This document shows positions 44,751 to 52,835 of a DNA stretch of 64,000 bases, in pieces. The number at the start of each line of letters is the position of its first letter. The first letter of the stretch is position 1. The notes beneath the pieces were generated by a model that was given only the letters and a program-made list of their open reading frames with translations, was not told where the DNA came from and did no database searches. This stretch comes from Pseudomonas oryzihabitans (lineage in GTDB: Bacteria; Pseudomonadota; Gammaproteobacteria; Pseudomonadales; Pseudomonadaceae), in assembly GCF_006384975.1 (NCBI RefSeq), contig NZ_CP021645.1, positions 3,066,001 to 3,130,000 of the forward strand, given 5' to 3'. Both the position numbers and the translations under genes were made by a program.

Positions 44751-45449
44751 CTAGCCCCGACTGGTGCCGAACCCACGCTGTCGATCCCCATAGGTCTTGG
44801 TAGCACTCTTACACAAGTAGCTTGCTCGATAGAAAAGCTCTGGCAGCTCATCGACATCTCCTCGACGAATCTCCCGATCAACAAAGTACTCGGCATTCCT
44901 AGGAACCTCTAAAAGCCCATTCGCTTGCTCGACCGGTATGCCCAGTGCACTTGCCCAGGACTCTTGCATTCGGCTTATCATGTTCACACGCTTTGAACGT
45001 AGCCGTCCCATCGTGTAGTAGGCATCTCGGTTTAACAGAATCAGCAGATGGTAGTGCTGCCGACCCGCGTGACCCACCTCTCTTGCCCAAACGTACCTGA
45101 CCTTGCATCCACGCGAGTAGCCTCGCTCAGCCACCCGCTCTTGGTGGTACTCGATCTTCTTCGTGAACGACTCAAAGAACCTGCTGATGATCCGATTCGT
45201 ATAGACGTGGCCGGGAAGCTCGACGCCTCGGGGCAAGCGGAGATCCACTCTGAAAGCCAAGATCCTCGGATACTCAGCCAAGGCCAGCTCAATAGTGTGC
45301 TTGAGATCAGACAGGTACTCACGAATGTATGGGCCTTTGTCTTCCTGAAGAGGAAAGCCCTCGTAGGTGTCGTCGCAGTGCAGATGAAGGTTGGTATTGG
45401 CAGGATGACGGAGCAAGTAACGTTGAATGGTATCGGTATCATTTAACAT
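44751..45449 (-). CDS. YagK/YfjJ-type (inovirus Gp2-like) protein
   Basis: A 232-residue protein of the family found in P4-like satellites and inovirus-related elements, probably linked to replication. Recognisable stretches: LHLHCDDTYEGFPLQEDKGP, YIREYLSDLKHTIELAL, RQHYHLLILLNRDAYYTMGR and ASYLCKSATKTYGDRQRGFG. The HYHLLI segment resembles the metal-binding HUH-like region of rolling-circle initiators, though the usual catalytic Tyr is not clear. It is followed upstream (45451-45482) by a GTTATGA/TCATAAC inverted repeat that may be an operator. Confidence 0.75.
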   Translation of the reverse strand: MLNDTDTIQRYLLRHPANTNLHLHCDDTYEGFPLQEDKGPYIREYLSDLKHTIELALAEYPRILAFRVDLRLPRGVELPGHVYTNRIISRFFESFTKKIEYHQERVAERGYSRGCKVRYVWAREVGHAGRQHYHLLILLNRDAYYTMGRLRSKRVNMISRMQESWASALGIPVEQANGLLEVPRNAEYFVDREIRRGDVDELPELFYRASYLCKSATKTYGDRQRGFGTSRG

Positions 45450-45811
45450 GGTTATGACCTCTTATCAGTTGAGTTTCATAACCTCTACCTGTTGTGTATT
45501 TTTTAACCCTTACCTTTGCTCATCTGATCTATTGGTGCTCCGGGCGCCATGTATTGCTAGCCATTCAAGTATTGAGTAGTAGCTAGTAAAAGCATAATAC
45601 CCGCACCGCACTTGCCTTCTCCGAGCTGCTCGGGCAAACCACCTCAATTATCAGGCCACAGCTGCATTTTTTGCCGAGATCAGGTTCCGGAGATAAATCA
45701 AACCGATGAGGCATAAACTAAATATCGGAACTTAACCTTAAGGGCAGCAGTGTCAACACTAACACGACTTGCTATGGGTACAGAACAATCATGGGCGGAA
45801 TAGCGGCACAA
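45450..45811. other. Intergenic stretch upstream of the Gp2-like gene
   Basis: About 360 bp with no supported gene. It starts with an inverted repeat, GTTATGA at 45451-45457 and TCATAAC at 45476-45482, just ahead of the Gp2-like start codon. The rest shows nothing recognisable. Confidence 0.4.
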
Positions 45812-45843
45812 GCACCATGACCGGCGTTGGCCGGTCATGGTGC
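45812..45843 (-). terminator. Hairpin terminator of alpA
   Basis: GCACCATGACCGGC (45812-45825) and GCCGGTCATGGTGC (45830-45843) form a perfect 14-bp stem with loop GTTG, 12 bp beyond the alpA stop codon. Confidence 0.75.
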
Positions 45844-45854
45844 AAGTTGCAGAT

Positions 45855-46085
45855 CTAGCTGGCCATGCTCAGATGATTAATGGCGCGCGCAGTAGCTCCC
45901 TCTGCTAAGTCCCGCTCCTCAATCCTGGCCAGTATCCAATCTTGCACCTCGCCACCAACCCAGCCGACGCAACGGTCGCCCAATGGTACCGGTTTCGGAA
46001 ACGTACCTTCCGCGATGTATTTGTAGATTGTTGATCGGGCAAGTCCGGTCGAGTCGATGACTTCTTTCAGACGGATGATTCGCAT
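45855..46085 (-). CDS. alpA: AlpA-family DNA-binding regulator
   Basis: A 76-residue winged helix-turn-helix protein: RLKEVIDSTGLARSTIYKYI followed by AEGTFPKPVPLG, the signature of AlpA proteins that activate excision or lifestyle genes in P4/CP4-57-like elements. The ATG at 46085 follows GAGGAG by 7 bases; a TTG two codons upstream is less likely. It may control island excision together with the integrase at the other end. Confidence 0.88.
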   Translation of the reverse strand: MRIIRLKEVIDSTGLARSTIYKYIAEGTFPKPVPLGDRCVGWVGGEVQDWILARIEERDLAEGATARAINHLSMAS

Positions 46086-46091
46086 GAGCAA

Positions 46092-46476
46092 GCTCCTCTG
46101 TATGGCTCAGAGGATTGGCAAACTTAGTAATAAAAGACTGAAACTCTTTGGACGACATTACTTATCGCACCTGCAAGTCCTATTTTTAGAGAATCGGCTC
46201 TTTGTACTTTTTAATCCCACTAGGCTCGGCCCTTTTCTAGCTCTCATCGCCATCACCCTTCCGGCCACGCGTACCCGATGTCATCTAAGCCCAGTACCAC
46301 GAAGGCTATTCTAAGCATCGGCATCTAAAAACACCGATGCTTAGACGCGGAAAATCATCAAAAGCAGATGAGCAAAAGGCCAAAGCATGCCATGAACCGC
46401 TTAAAATTGGAGTTTCGAGGCAAAATTTGCTGCACATTAACCCTAGAAAAACCACTGAAAACCTGAAGAATATACA
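46092..46476. other. Regulatory gap between alpA and the putative RHH gene
   Basis: No supported gene. It holds a perfect 11-bp hairpin, CTAAGCATCGG at 46311-46321 with CCGATGCTTAG at 46334-46344. AT-rich throughout; it serves two divergent genes. Confidence 0.45.
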
Positions 46477-46515
46477 TAGAATTATTCTAGAATCGCACTA
46501 GAATGAGCGTAGAAT
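46477..46515 (+). repeat. Four TAGAAT iterons at exact 11-bp spacing
   Basis: TAGAAT begins at 46477, 46488, 46499 and 46510. The phase of 11 bp is one helical turn, so all four copies face the same side of the DNA. The array ends about 40 bp before the likely GTG start of the next gene, whose product has a putative ribbon-helix-helix C-terminus, and may be its operator or an origin-type binding array. Confidence 0.75.
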
Positions 46516-46556
46516 CATGGAAATTCGCATGCACGCCTGGAAGGAGATGGAATCAA

Positions 46557-47408
46557 GTGGAAAATAAAAACAGCTCCAATCGCAACGAGGCTGATGCCCT
46601 AAGCGAGCTCCTAAAGGAGCCGCATCAAAATCGTCGCCACGACATATGGCTGTGGCTATACCTCTACTACCAAAGACGTCTAAATCTGGACCTACGCACC
46701 TGCAATGGTATAACCATGCGTGACGAACTAGCCAAAAACCTGGAAAAACGCAAATATCTCTTAAGTCGTATCCCCCAAGAAAAAGATCGATATCTACTTC
46801 CGAATGAAACACTGAACTGGATCGAAAATAATGAACGGCAGCTCCTATGGCTGACCCGTCAGATCCAATACATCAGTGACATGCGACTACCCATTGGCTT
46901 GATCCACCTAACCGGGAGGGATCGCCTTATCGGTTTGATTGACATATGGGATATCGAAATCTCTGAAAAAGAACGCGGAATCGAAAACCTTCATTGGGAC
47001 TGGAAAAGACACACAGCCAAGGACATTGACTTTGTTTGGTTTGCCGATAAAAAAGAGAGCGAAAAGCGATGCCTCTGTGCATGGGAATGGCTCAAGAAAA
47101 ATTACCTCTCGATGCAGCGTTTTCAGGTCCCTATCAGCAACTATCCGGAGCTCCTGATCTTCTTTGACGGCGCCAATCTAAGCCCATACGAACAAACAGC
47201 CATGATTCGAGATATCAAGAAACGATGGAGTCGCAAACAGTTTGATGAGCGCGCCGCAGACAAGAAACAAATTAATTTCATGCTTTCCAAGACAGTTATA
47301 GCTCAGCTCGATGCACTGTCACAAAAACACGACTTAAAACGGGCACAGATAGTTGAAATGCTCGTAGCAATGGAAATTGAAGCAGGTGTATATCTAGATA
47401 AAGGTTAG
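46557..47408 (+). CDS. Island protein with putative ribbon-helix-helix C-terminus
   Basis: A 283-residue protein of unknown family. The last 50 residues (QINFMLSKTVIAQLDALSQK HDLKRAQIVEML) look like a ribbon-helix-helix DNA-binding domain: a short strand, then two helices. The main body is rich in Trp and charged residues (RHDIWLWLYLYYQRRLNLDL) and unassigned. The GTG at 46557 has an ideal AAGGAG 10 bases upstream; the earlier ATG at 46503 would place two TAGAAT boxes inside the coding region, so GTG is preferred. AT-rich like the rest of this end of the island. Confidence 0.6.
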   Translation: MENKNSSNRNEADALSELLKEPHQNRRHDIWLWLYLYYQRRLNLDLRTCNGITMRDELAKNLEKRKYLLSRIPQEKDRYLLPNETLNWIENNERQLLWLTRQIQYISDMRLPIGLIHLTGRDRLIGLIDIWDIEISEKERGIENLHWDWKRHTAKDIDFVWFADKKESEKRCLCAWEWLKKNYLSMQRFQVPISNYPELLIFFDGANLSPYEQTAMIRDIKKRWSRKQFDERAADKKQINFMLSKTVIAQLDALSQKHDLKRAQIVEMLVAMEIEAGVYLDKG

Positions 47409-47848
47409 AAATTTAAACCAGGACATATCACAAAGCCACCTAGCGAAGCGCCACATATATCGGCTGCATCTGAGCGACTGACAAAAATATTGGCTCTACC
47501 AAATAGGAGAAAGAGCATCCTCATTGAGGACCAGCCCGTACTGAGTGGAATCTTCCGGCCTATGTGTTCAAATAGAGCATGGCTTGATTTGCAAGAAGTA
47601 TTCAGCCGTAATCGCGGGTAGGCTAGCGGTGTCGCGATTGGCAGGGATGGCAAAGTTGTCTAGGGCGAACCGCTAAGTTAGATGCTGACCCCTCATGAAG
47701 GCGAACAGGCTCCTAAGCTCACTCATCGGTTAGCTCTTGAGGCTCAGCAAGGCGATACTCATGCCAAGGTGTGGGTAAATTTGTGGGTCAAAACCTACTA
47801 AATTTTTTTATTGTTTTAAATCAGCAAGTTAAAATAGCAAAAGGCCGA
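47409..47848. other. Right-end non-coding region with arm-type repeats
   Basis: No supported gene. CAAGGTGTGGGTA...TTGTGGGTC at 47765-47789 copies the repeat in front of the integrase (21 of 25 positions agree). The part beyond is AT-rich and leads into attR. Confidence 0.6.
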
Positions 47849-47867
47849 CCACAAGCCGGCTTTTTTG
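47843..47867 (+). other. attR: right end of the genomic island
   Basis: CCACAAGCCGGCTTTTTTG at 47849-47867 is identical to attL. The six bases before it (GGCCGA) differ from the chromosomal arm (AGCCGG), so the hairpin is imperfect here, as expected if this arm comes from the element. DNA to the right has core composition. Confidence 0.8.
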
Positions 47868-48063
47868 CGCCTGCCGTTCGAGCAACTCGGGCAGACGTCT
47901 AACGCACCGACGACCGGTGGTGTGGCCTGGGTTTCGCCAGACACCCGCGTAGAGCCCTTGCGCCTCGCTTGATCGCGGAGGTTGTCCGGCAGAGTGAATT
48001 CACCAGAAACTCGCAGCCGCTCGGCAAGGTCGACCGGGGACGAGTCGCTCCCGGGCCATCACC

Positions 48064-49125
48064 ATGTCACGTCGCCTACGCCTACCTTTCTATATCCTCA
48101 TTGGCCTGATCGCCCTGCTGCTGTGCCTGCACCTCGCCGCGCCCCTGCTGATTCGTCACTACCTCAACGAGAAGCTGGCGGACATGGGCGACTATCGCGG
48201 CCAGATCAGCGACGTCGATCTCGCCTGGTGGCGGGGCGCCTATCGCATCGAGGGACTGGAGATCGTCAAGGTCAACGGCAAGGTGCCGGTGCCCTTTCTC
48301 AAGGCGCCGAGTATCGACATCGCGGTGAGCTGGCGTTCGCTGTGGCAGGAGCATGCCATCGTCGGGCGTATCCTCTTCGAACGCCCCGAACTCAACTTCG
48401 TCGATGGCGGCGCGCGCAAGGAACAGTCGCAGACCGGTGAGGGCACCGACTGGCAAGCCCAGGTGGACAAGCTCATTTCCATCACCCTCGACGAGGTGCG
48501 GGTGGTCGATGGGCGGGTGACCTTTCGCAACTTCAATTCCAATCCCCAGGTGAATCTGGCGGCGACCGACGTCAACGCCAGCCTCTACAACCTGACCAAC
48601 GCCGCCGATGCCCAGGGCGAACGCATCGCTCGCTTCGAGGGCAAGGCCGCCATCCTCGGCAATGCTCCGCTGGAGGCCAGCGCCCGCTTCGATCCCTTCA
48701 AGGACTTCACCGATTTCGATTTCCGCCTGCGGGTGACCGACATCGACCTGCCCAAGCTCAACGACTTCGCGCGCGCCTACGGCAGATTCGATTTCCGCGC
48801 TGGCAGTGGCGACGTGGTGGTGGAAGCCAAGGCGGTGAACGGTCAGCTCAGTGGCTACGTCAAACCCCTGATGCAGAACGTCGACATCTTCGACTGGCAG
48901 CAGGACGTCGAGAACCGTAACAAGAACGCCCTGGAAAGCGCCTGGGAAGCGGTGGTCGGCACCGCCCAGACCCTGCTCAAGAACCAGCCCCGCGACCAGT
49001 TCGCCACCCGGGTGGATCTCTCCGGCAGCGTGAAGAACCAGGACATCAGCCCGCTGCAGGCCTTTTTCAATATCCTGCGCAATGCCTTCGTCCGGGCCTT
49101 CAGTACGCGGTATGACGCGGATTGA
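48064..49125 (+). CDS. DUF748 (AsmA-like) envelope protein
   Basis: A 353-residue protein with one N-terminal membrane helix (LPFYILIGLIALLLCLHLAA) and a periplasmic DUF748/AsmA-like body: ISDVDLAWWRGAYRIEGLEI, RPELNFVDGG, and DIDLPKLNDFARAYGRFDF. AsmA-like proteins are believed to bridge membranes for lipid transport; this member's role is unknown. First core gene to the right of the island. Confidence 0.82.
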   Translation: MSRRLRLPFYILIGLIALLLCLHLAAPLLIRHYLNEKLADMGDYRGQISDVDLAWWRGAYRIEGLEIVKVNGKVPVPFLKAPSIDIAVSWRSLWQEHAIVGRILFERPELNFVDGGARKEQSQTGEGTDWQAQVDKLISITLDEVRVVDGRVTFRNFNSNPQVNLAATDVNASLYNLTNAADAQGERIARFEGKAAILGNAPLEASARFDPFKDFTDFDFRLRVTDIDLPKLNDFARAYGRFDFRAGSGDVVVEAKAVNGQLSGYVKPLMQNVDIFDWQQDVENRNKNALESAWEAVVGTAQTLLKNQPRDQFATRVDLSGSVKNQDISPLQAFFNILRNAFVRAFSTRYDAD

Positions 49126-49366
49126 AGCTTCCGTAGGTTGGTGCTGAGCGCAGCGAAGCCCAACAGATTAGCTTCTGGCGTCTAGTCGCCCTCACCCCAG
49201 CCCTCTCCCAGAGGGAGAGGGGCGGCTGGGCTCCGTAGCGTGGAAAACCGAGCAGCGTTTTCCACTAACTCACACTGGCGCCAACGGTGGATAAGGCTGC
49301 GCCGTTATCCACCCTACCCGTATGCCCCCGTAGGCTGGCGCTGAGCACAGCGAAGCCCAACACCCC
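49126..49366. repeat. Intergenic region made of several dispersed repeat types
   Basis: Two direct copies of a 34-bp unit (CCGTAGGTTGGTGCTGAGC... and CCGTAGGCTGGCGCTGAGC..., ending AGCGAAGCCCAAC) are at 49131-49164 and 49329-49362. Between them are a CCTCTCCCAGAGGGAGAGG dyad near 49201-49219 and a GTGGATAA...TTATCCAC pair at 49288-49313. These resemble REP/ERIC-like palindromic repeats common between Pseudomonas genes. Confidence 0.7.
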
Positions 49367-50908
49367 TCAACCGATAAACAACCGATACGCCGGATTCTCC
49401 GTCTCGTCCCAATAGCGATAGCCGATGGCGTCCAGGGTGGCCAATAGCTCGTCCCGCTCGGCATGACTGGCTTCCAGCGCGGCGAACACCCGACCATCGG
49501 CTGCGCCATGGTTGCGGTAATGGAACATGCTGATGTTCCAGCGGCCGCCTAGCCGTTCGAGGAAGTCGAACAGCGCTCGGGGCCGCTCGGGGAATTCGAA
49601 GCGGAACACCTGCTCCTGATCCACCCGCGCCGCATGGCCGCCCACGGTGTGGCGGATATGCAGCTTGGCCAGTTCGTTGTCGGTCAGGTCCAGCACCGGG
49701 AAACCCTGGTCGCGCAGCCCTTGGAGCAAGGCCTCGCGCGGATCGCGCTGGGGATGGGTCTGGACGCCGACGAAGATGTGCGCCTCTTCGCCGGTGTGGT
49801 AGCGGTAGTTGAATTCGGTGATCTGCCGCCGGCCCAGGGCTTCGCAGAAGGCGCGGAAGCTGCCCGGCCGCTCGGGGATGGTCACGGCGATGATGGCTTC
49901 GCGCTGCTCGCCCAGCTCGGCGCGCTCGGCCACGTGTCGCAGCCGGTCGAAGTTGATGTTGGCACCCGAATCGATGGCCACCAGCACCTGGCCGCCGCTG
50001 CCTTCGCGCTCAGCGTATTTCTTGATCCCGGCCACGCCCAGGGCGCCGGCCGGTTCGGTGATGGAGCGGGTATCGTCGTAGATGTCCTTGATCGCCGCGC
50101 AGATCTCGTCACTGCTGACGGTGATGACTTCATCCACATAACGCCGGCAAACCTCGAAGGTGTGGTGACCGATCTGGGCCACGGCCACGCCATCGGCGAA
50201 CAGCCCGACTCGCGGCAACACCACCCGCTCGCCCGCCGCCAGGGCCTGCTGCAGGCAGTTGGAGTCGTCCGGCTCGACACCTATGACCTTGATCTCGGGC
50301 CGTAGGTATTTGACGTAGGCGGCGATACCGGCGATCAGGCCACCACCGCCTACGGGGACGAAGATGGCATCCAGGCGACCAGGGTGCTGGCGTAGGATCT
50401 CCATGGCCACAGTGCCCTGGCCGGCGATGACGTCCGGGTCGTCATAGGGCGGGACGAAGGTGTAGCCCTGCTCCTCGACCAGGCGCAGGGCCTCGGCCAG
50501 GGCGTCGGGGAAGGCGTCGCCATGCAGCACCACCTCGCCGCCGCGCGATTGCACGCCGATGACCTTGAGCTCCGGCGTGGTCCGCGGCATGACGATGATC
50601 GCCCGCACCCCTAGTTCACGGGCCGCCAGGGCCAGGCCCTGGGCGTGGTTGCCGGCGCTAGCGGCGATCACCCCGCGGGCCTTTTCCTCGGCCGATAGGC
50701 TCGCCAGCTTGGTGTAGGCGCCGCGGATCTTGAAGGAGAACACCGGCTGCAGGTCTTCGCGCTTGAGCAGCACCTGGCAGCCCAGCCGCTCGGACAGCGC
50801 CCGCGCCGGTTGCAGGGGCGTTTCGATCGCCACGTCGTAGACGGGGGCTTCGAGGATCTTGCGGGCGTAGCGCTGCAAGAGATCGGTGGCGGGTTCCTGA
50901 GAGGTCAT
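49367..50908 (-). CDS. ilvA: Biosynthetic threonine ammonia-lyase
   Basis: A 513-residue PLP enzyme that deaminates threonine to 2-oxobutanoate, the first committed step to isoleucine. The PLP lysine is in FSFKIRGAYTKL, the substrate loop is AASAGNHAQGLAL, and the phosphate loop is VPVGGGGLIAGIAAY. Residues about 330-513 carry two ACT-like repeats (AIIAVTIPERPGSFRAFCEA and FRFEFPERPRALFDFLERLG), the isoleucine/valine control domain. It overlaps the upstream SnoaL-like gene by 4 bp, and that gene is preceded by an Ile/Thr leader attenuator. Confidence 0.95.
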   Translation of the reverse strand: MTSQEPATDLLQRYARKILEAPVYDVAIETPLQPARALSERLGCQVLLKREDLQPVFSFKIRGAYTKLASLSAEEKARGVIAASAGNHAQGLALAARELGVRAIIVMPRTTPELKVIGVQSRGGEVVLHGDAFPDALAEALRLVEEQGYTFVPPYDDPDVIAGQGTVAMEILRQHPGRLDAIFVPVGGGGLIAGIAAYVKYLRPEIKVIGVEPDDSNCLQQALAAGERVVLPRVGLFADGVAVAQIGHHTFEVCRRYVDEVITVSSDEICAAIKDIYDDTRSITEPAGALGVAGIKKYAEREGSGGQVLVAIDSGANINFDRLRHVAERAELGEQREAIIAVTIPERPGSFRAFCEALGRRQITEFNYRYHTGEEAHIFVGVQTHPQRDPREALLQGLRDQGFPVLDLTDNELAKLHIRHTVGGHAARVDQEQVFRFEFPERPRALFDFLERLGGRWNISMFHYRNHGAADGRVFAALEASHAERDELLATLDAIGYRYWDETENPAYRLFIG

Positions 50909-51306
50909 GGCGCGACCTCCAGCTGGGCGTCCAACAGCCCAGTCCCATAGGAGTTATCTACCGCACAACGCCACTGGTCATCAGCTTCCCGTCGAAAGAC
51001 ATAGGTAGCCTGACGCCGCGCCACGGGCTGCTCTTCCGATCCCAGCGCCAAACGCGCGAGGACTAATGCCGTGTCACCCGTGGCCAGAACCTGAAAAGAG
51101 GATTGCCGCACCTGCAAGTCATCACCGAAATGCGCGGCGATGCGCTCGAAGGCACCGATGATAGCCATACGGCCACTCACTTGGAGCCCTGGCTTGAGCA
51201 CCAATAGGGCATCCTCGGTATAGAAGTCGGCCAGCGCCGCGAAATCGCGACTATTGATGAGGGCATCTGCTCTCTGGATTCGGGCACACAGCGCAACGGT
51301 AGACAT
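50905..51306 (-). CDS. SnoaL/NTF2-like small protein
   Basis: A 133-residue protein of the NTF2-like cone fold (DUF4440/SgcJ type): [20 protein letters not shown] then [12 protein letters not shown], and [20 protein letters not shown]. The fold binds small hydrophobic molecules or acts as an isomerase; the substrate is unknown. Its stop overlaps the ilvA start in ATGA, so the two are translated together and share the upstream attenuator. Whether it aids ilvA, for instance by acting on reactive 2-aminoacrylate-type intermediates, is speculation. Confidence 0.75.
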   Translation of the reverse strand: MSTVALCARIQRADALINSRDFAALADFYTEDALLVLKPGLQVSGRMAIIGAFERIAAHFGDDLQVRQSSFQVLATGDTALVLARLALGSEEQPVARRQATYVFRREADDQWRCAVDNSYGTGLLDAQLEVAP

Positions 51307-51350
51307 AGAGCTCTCCTGGTCTTCGCATCGGGCCCAGGAGTCAGAAAGTA

Positions 51351-51415
51351 CAAACCCGCCTCTTGGGCGGGTTTGGTTGCGCAGCTAACGCTGTCCCGCC
51401 ATCAGGTAATGGCGG
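51351..51415 (-). promoter_or_regulatory. Amino-acid attenuator (1:2, 2:3 and 3:4 hairpins) for SnoaL-ilvA
   Basis: On the minus strand, segment 1 CCGCCAT (51415-51409) pairs with segment 2 ATGGCGG (51402-51396). Segment 2 GGCGGG (51400-51395) can instead pair with CCCGCC of segment 3 (51371-51366). Segment 3 AAACCCGCC pairs with segment 4 GGCGGGTTT (51360-51352), a terminator-like hairpin of 9-10 bp. Segment 1 overlaps the Thr-Ala-Ile codons of a short leader frame. The T tract (TTTGTACTTTC) is weak. Confidence 0.7.
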
Positions 51416-51452
51416 TAATAATGCTGGGGCGTTGGAGGCTGCGCGTTTTCAT
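51402..51452 (-). CDS. Ile/Thr-rich leader peptide of the ilvA attenuator
   Basis: A 16-codon frame encodes [16 protein letters not shown], with AGGG 8 bases before the ATG. Five of the last six codons are Ile or Thr (Ile-Ile-Thr-Ala-Ile-Thr). These codons overlap the first arm of the attenuator, so ribosome stalling when charged tRNA-Ile or tRNA-Thr is scarce would favour the antiterminator and raise transcription into the SnoaL and ilvA genes. Its short length rules out homology proof; the evidence is codon content, ribosome site and RNA geometry. Confidence 0.7.
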   Translation of the reverse strand: MKTRSLQRPSIITAIT

Positions 51453-51567
51453 GACCGTTACCCTAGGGCCTGGCCGGGCACGGCGTCAAGCGGCGCCGAT
51501 GGCTGTGGCACAATGGCTGACCTGTTGCCAACTTCCCGCGACCCGATCGCCTCTGTCGAGAATCCCG

Positions 51568-51810
51568 ATGGCCCGCAAAAAAGCTCCCGACTTCGAACAA
51601 TCCCTGGCCGAACTGCAGACCCTGGTGGAACGCCTGGAAAGCGGCGAGCTGTCCCTGGAGGACTCCCTCGGCGCCTTCGAACAGGGCATCCGTCTGACCC
51701 GCGAATGCCAGGGCGCCCTGGCCCAGGCGGAGCAGAAGGTGCAGATCCTGCTGGAAAAGGATGGCGAACTCAGCGCCGTGCCCTTCGCCCCGGCCGGGGA
51801 CGACGCATGA
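51568..51810 (+). CDS. xseB: Exodeoxyribonuclease VII small subunit
   Basis: An 80-residue helical protein, the small subunit of ExoVII, which with XseA degrades single-stranded [23 protein letters not shown] then [14 protein letters not shown] is the family signature. The ATG at 51568 starts the conserved [13 protein letters not shown]. The stop overlaps ispA by 4 bp, giving the usual xseB-ispA-dxs order. Confidence 0.94.
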   Translation: MARKKAPDFEQSLAELQTLVERLESGELSLEDSLGAFEQGIRLTRECQGALAQAEQKVQILLEKDGELSAVPFAPAGDDA

Positions 51811-52685
51811 TCGAGGCCTACCAGCAGCGCTGCCAGACCCGCGTCGACACTGCCCTCGCCCCGCTCTTCACCGCCCCGCGTGCCGAACTCGCCCGGCTCT
51901 ATGCGGCCATGGCCTACAGCGTCATGGGCGGTGGCAAGCGGGTGCGGCCGCTGCTGGTCTATGCCGCCTGCGAAGCCCTGGGTGGCGATCCGGCGCGCGC
52001 CGACCAGGCCGCCTGCGCGGTGGAACTGATCCACGCCTATTCCCTGGTCCACGACGACCTGCCGGCCATGGACGACGACGACCTGCGCCGCGGTCGGCCC
52101 ACCACCCACAAGGCCTATGACGAGGCCTGCGCCATCCTCGCCGGCGACGGCTTGCAGACGCTGGCCTTCGAGACCCTGCTGGCGGCGCCCCAGGACGCCG
52201 CGGTGCGGCTGGAGATGGTCGCGGTGCTGGCCCGCGCCAGCGGCCCGGCGGGCATGGTCGGCGGTCAGGCCATCGACCTGGAGTCGGTCGGCCGGCGCAT
52301 CGACCAGCCGGCGCTGGAAACCATGCATCTGCACAAGACCGGCGCCCTGATCGCCGCCAGCGTGCAACTGGGAGCCCTGGCCAGCGAAGCCGCCAGCCCT
52401 GCCGATCAGGCCGCCCTGGCCCGCTATGCCCAGGCCATCGGCCTGGCCTTTCAGGTCTGGGACGACGTGCTCGACATCGAGAGCGATACGCAAACCCTGG
52501 GCAAGCGCCAGGGCGCCGACCTCGCCCGCGACAAACCGACCTACCCAGCCCTGCTCGGCCTGGAGTCCGCCAAGGCCTACGCGCTGGAACTACGCGATAC
52601 GGCCCTGGCCGCCGTCGACCACCTGGGCGAGCGCGCCGCGCCCCTGCGCGCTCTGGCCCGCTACATCGTGGAGCGGCGCAACTAA
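51807..52685 (+). CDS. ispA: Farnesyl diphosphate synthase
   Basis: A 292-residue prenyltransferase that condenses IPP with DMAPP and GPP to make farnesyl diphosphate for ubiquinone and undecaprenyl synthesis. First Asp-rich motif [10 protein letters not shown] (about residues 86-95), GGKRVRPLL ahead of it, and the second Asp-rich motif [11 protein letters not shown] are intact. The start overlaps the xseB stop (ATGA). Confidence 0.95.
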   Translation: MIEAYQQRCQTRVDTALAPLFTAPRAELARLYAAMAYSVMGGGKRVRPLLVYAACEALGGDPARADQAACAVELIHAYSLVHDDLPAMDDDDLRRGRPTTHKAYDEACAILAGDGLQTLAFETLLAAPQDAAVRLEMVAVLARASGPAGMVGGQAIDLESVGRRIDQPALETMHLHKTGALIAASVQLGALASEAASPADQAALARYAQAIGLAFQVWDDVLDIESDTQTLGKRQGADLARDKPTYPALLGLESAKAYALELRDTALAAVDHLGERAAPLRALARYIVERRN

Positions 52686-52835
52686 GCGCTCGCTCGCGGA
52701 AAAACTCATGACCAGGGTCGCATTTGCCGTCCCGACCGTTGTCACAGGGGCATAACAAGACGCCCTGCCCGCTGTTGGGATGCCACGCGGGCATCGGGTA
52801 AACTGCCTAATTCTCTGCGCAAAGTGATCAGCCAG

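Noticed and set aside
47405..47653. An 82-codon minus-strand frame near the right island end.
   Set aside because: No ribosome site, no family resemblance, overlaps the end of the RHH-type gene and lies in a probable non-coding arm region.
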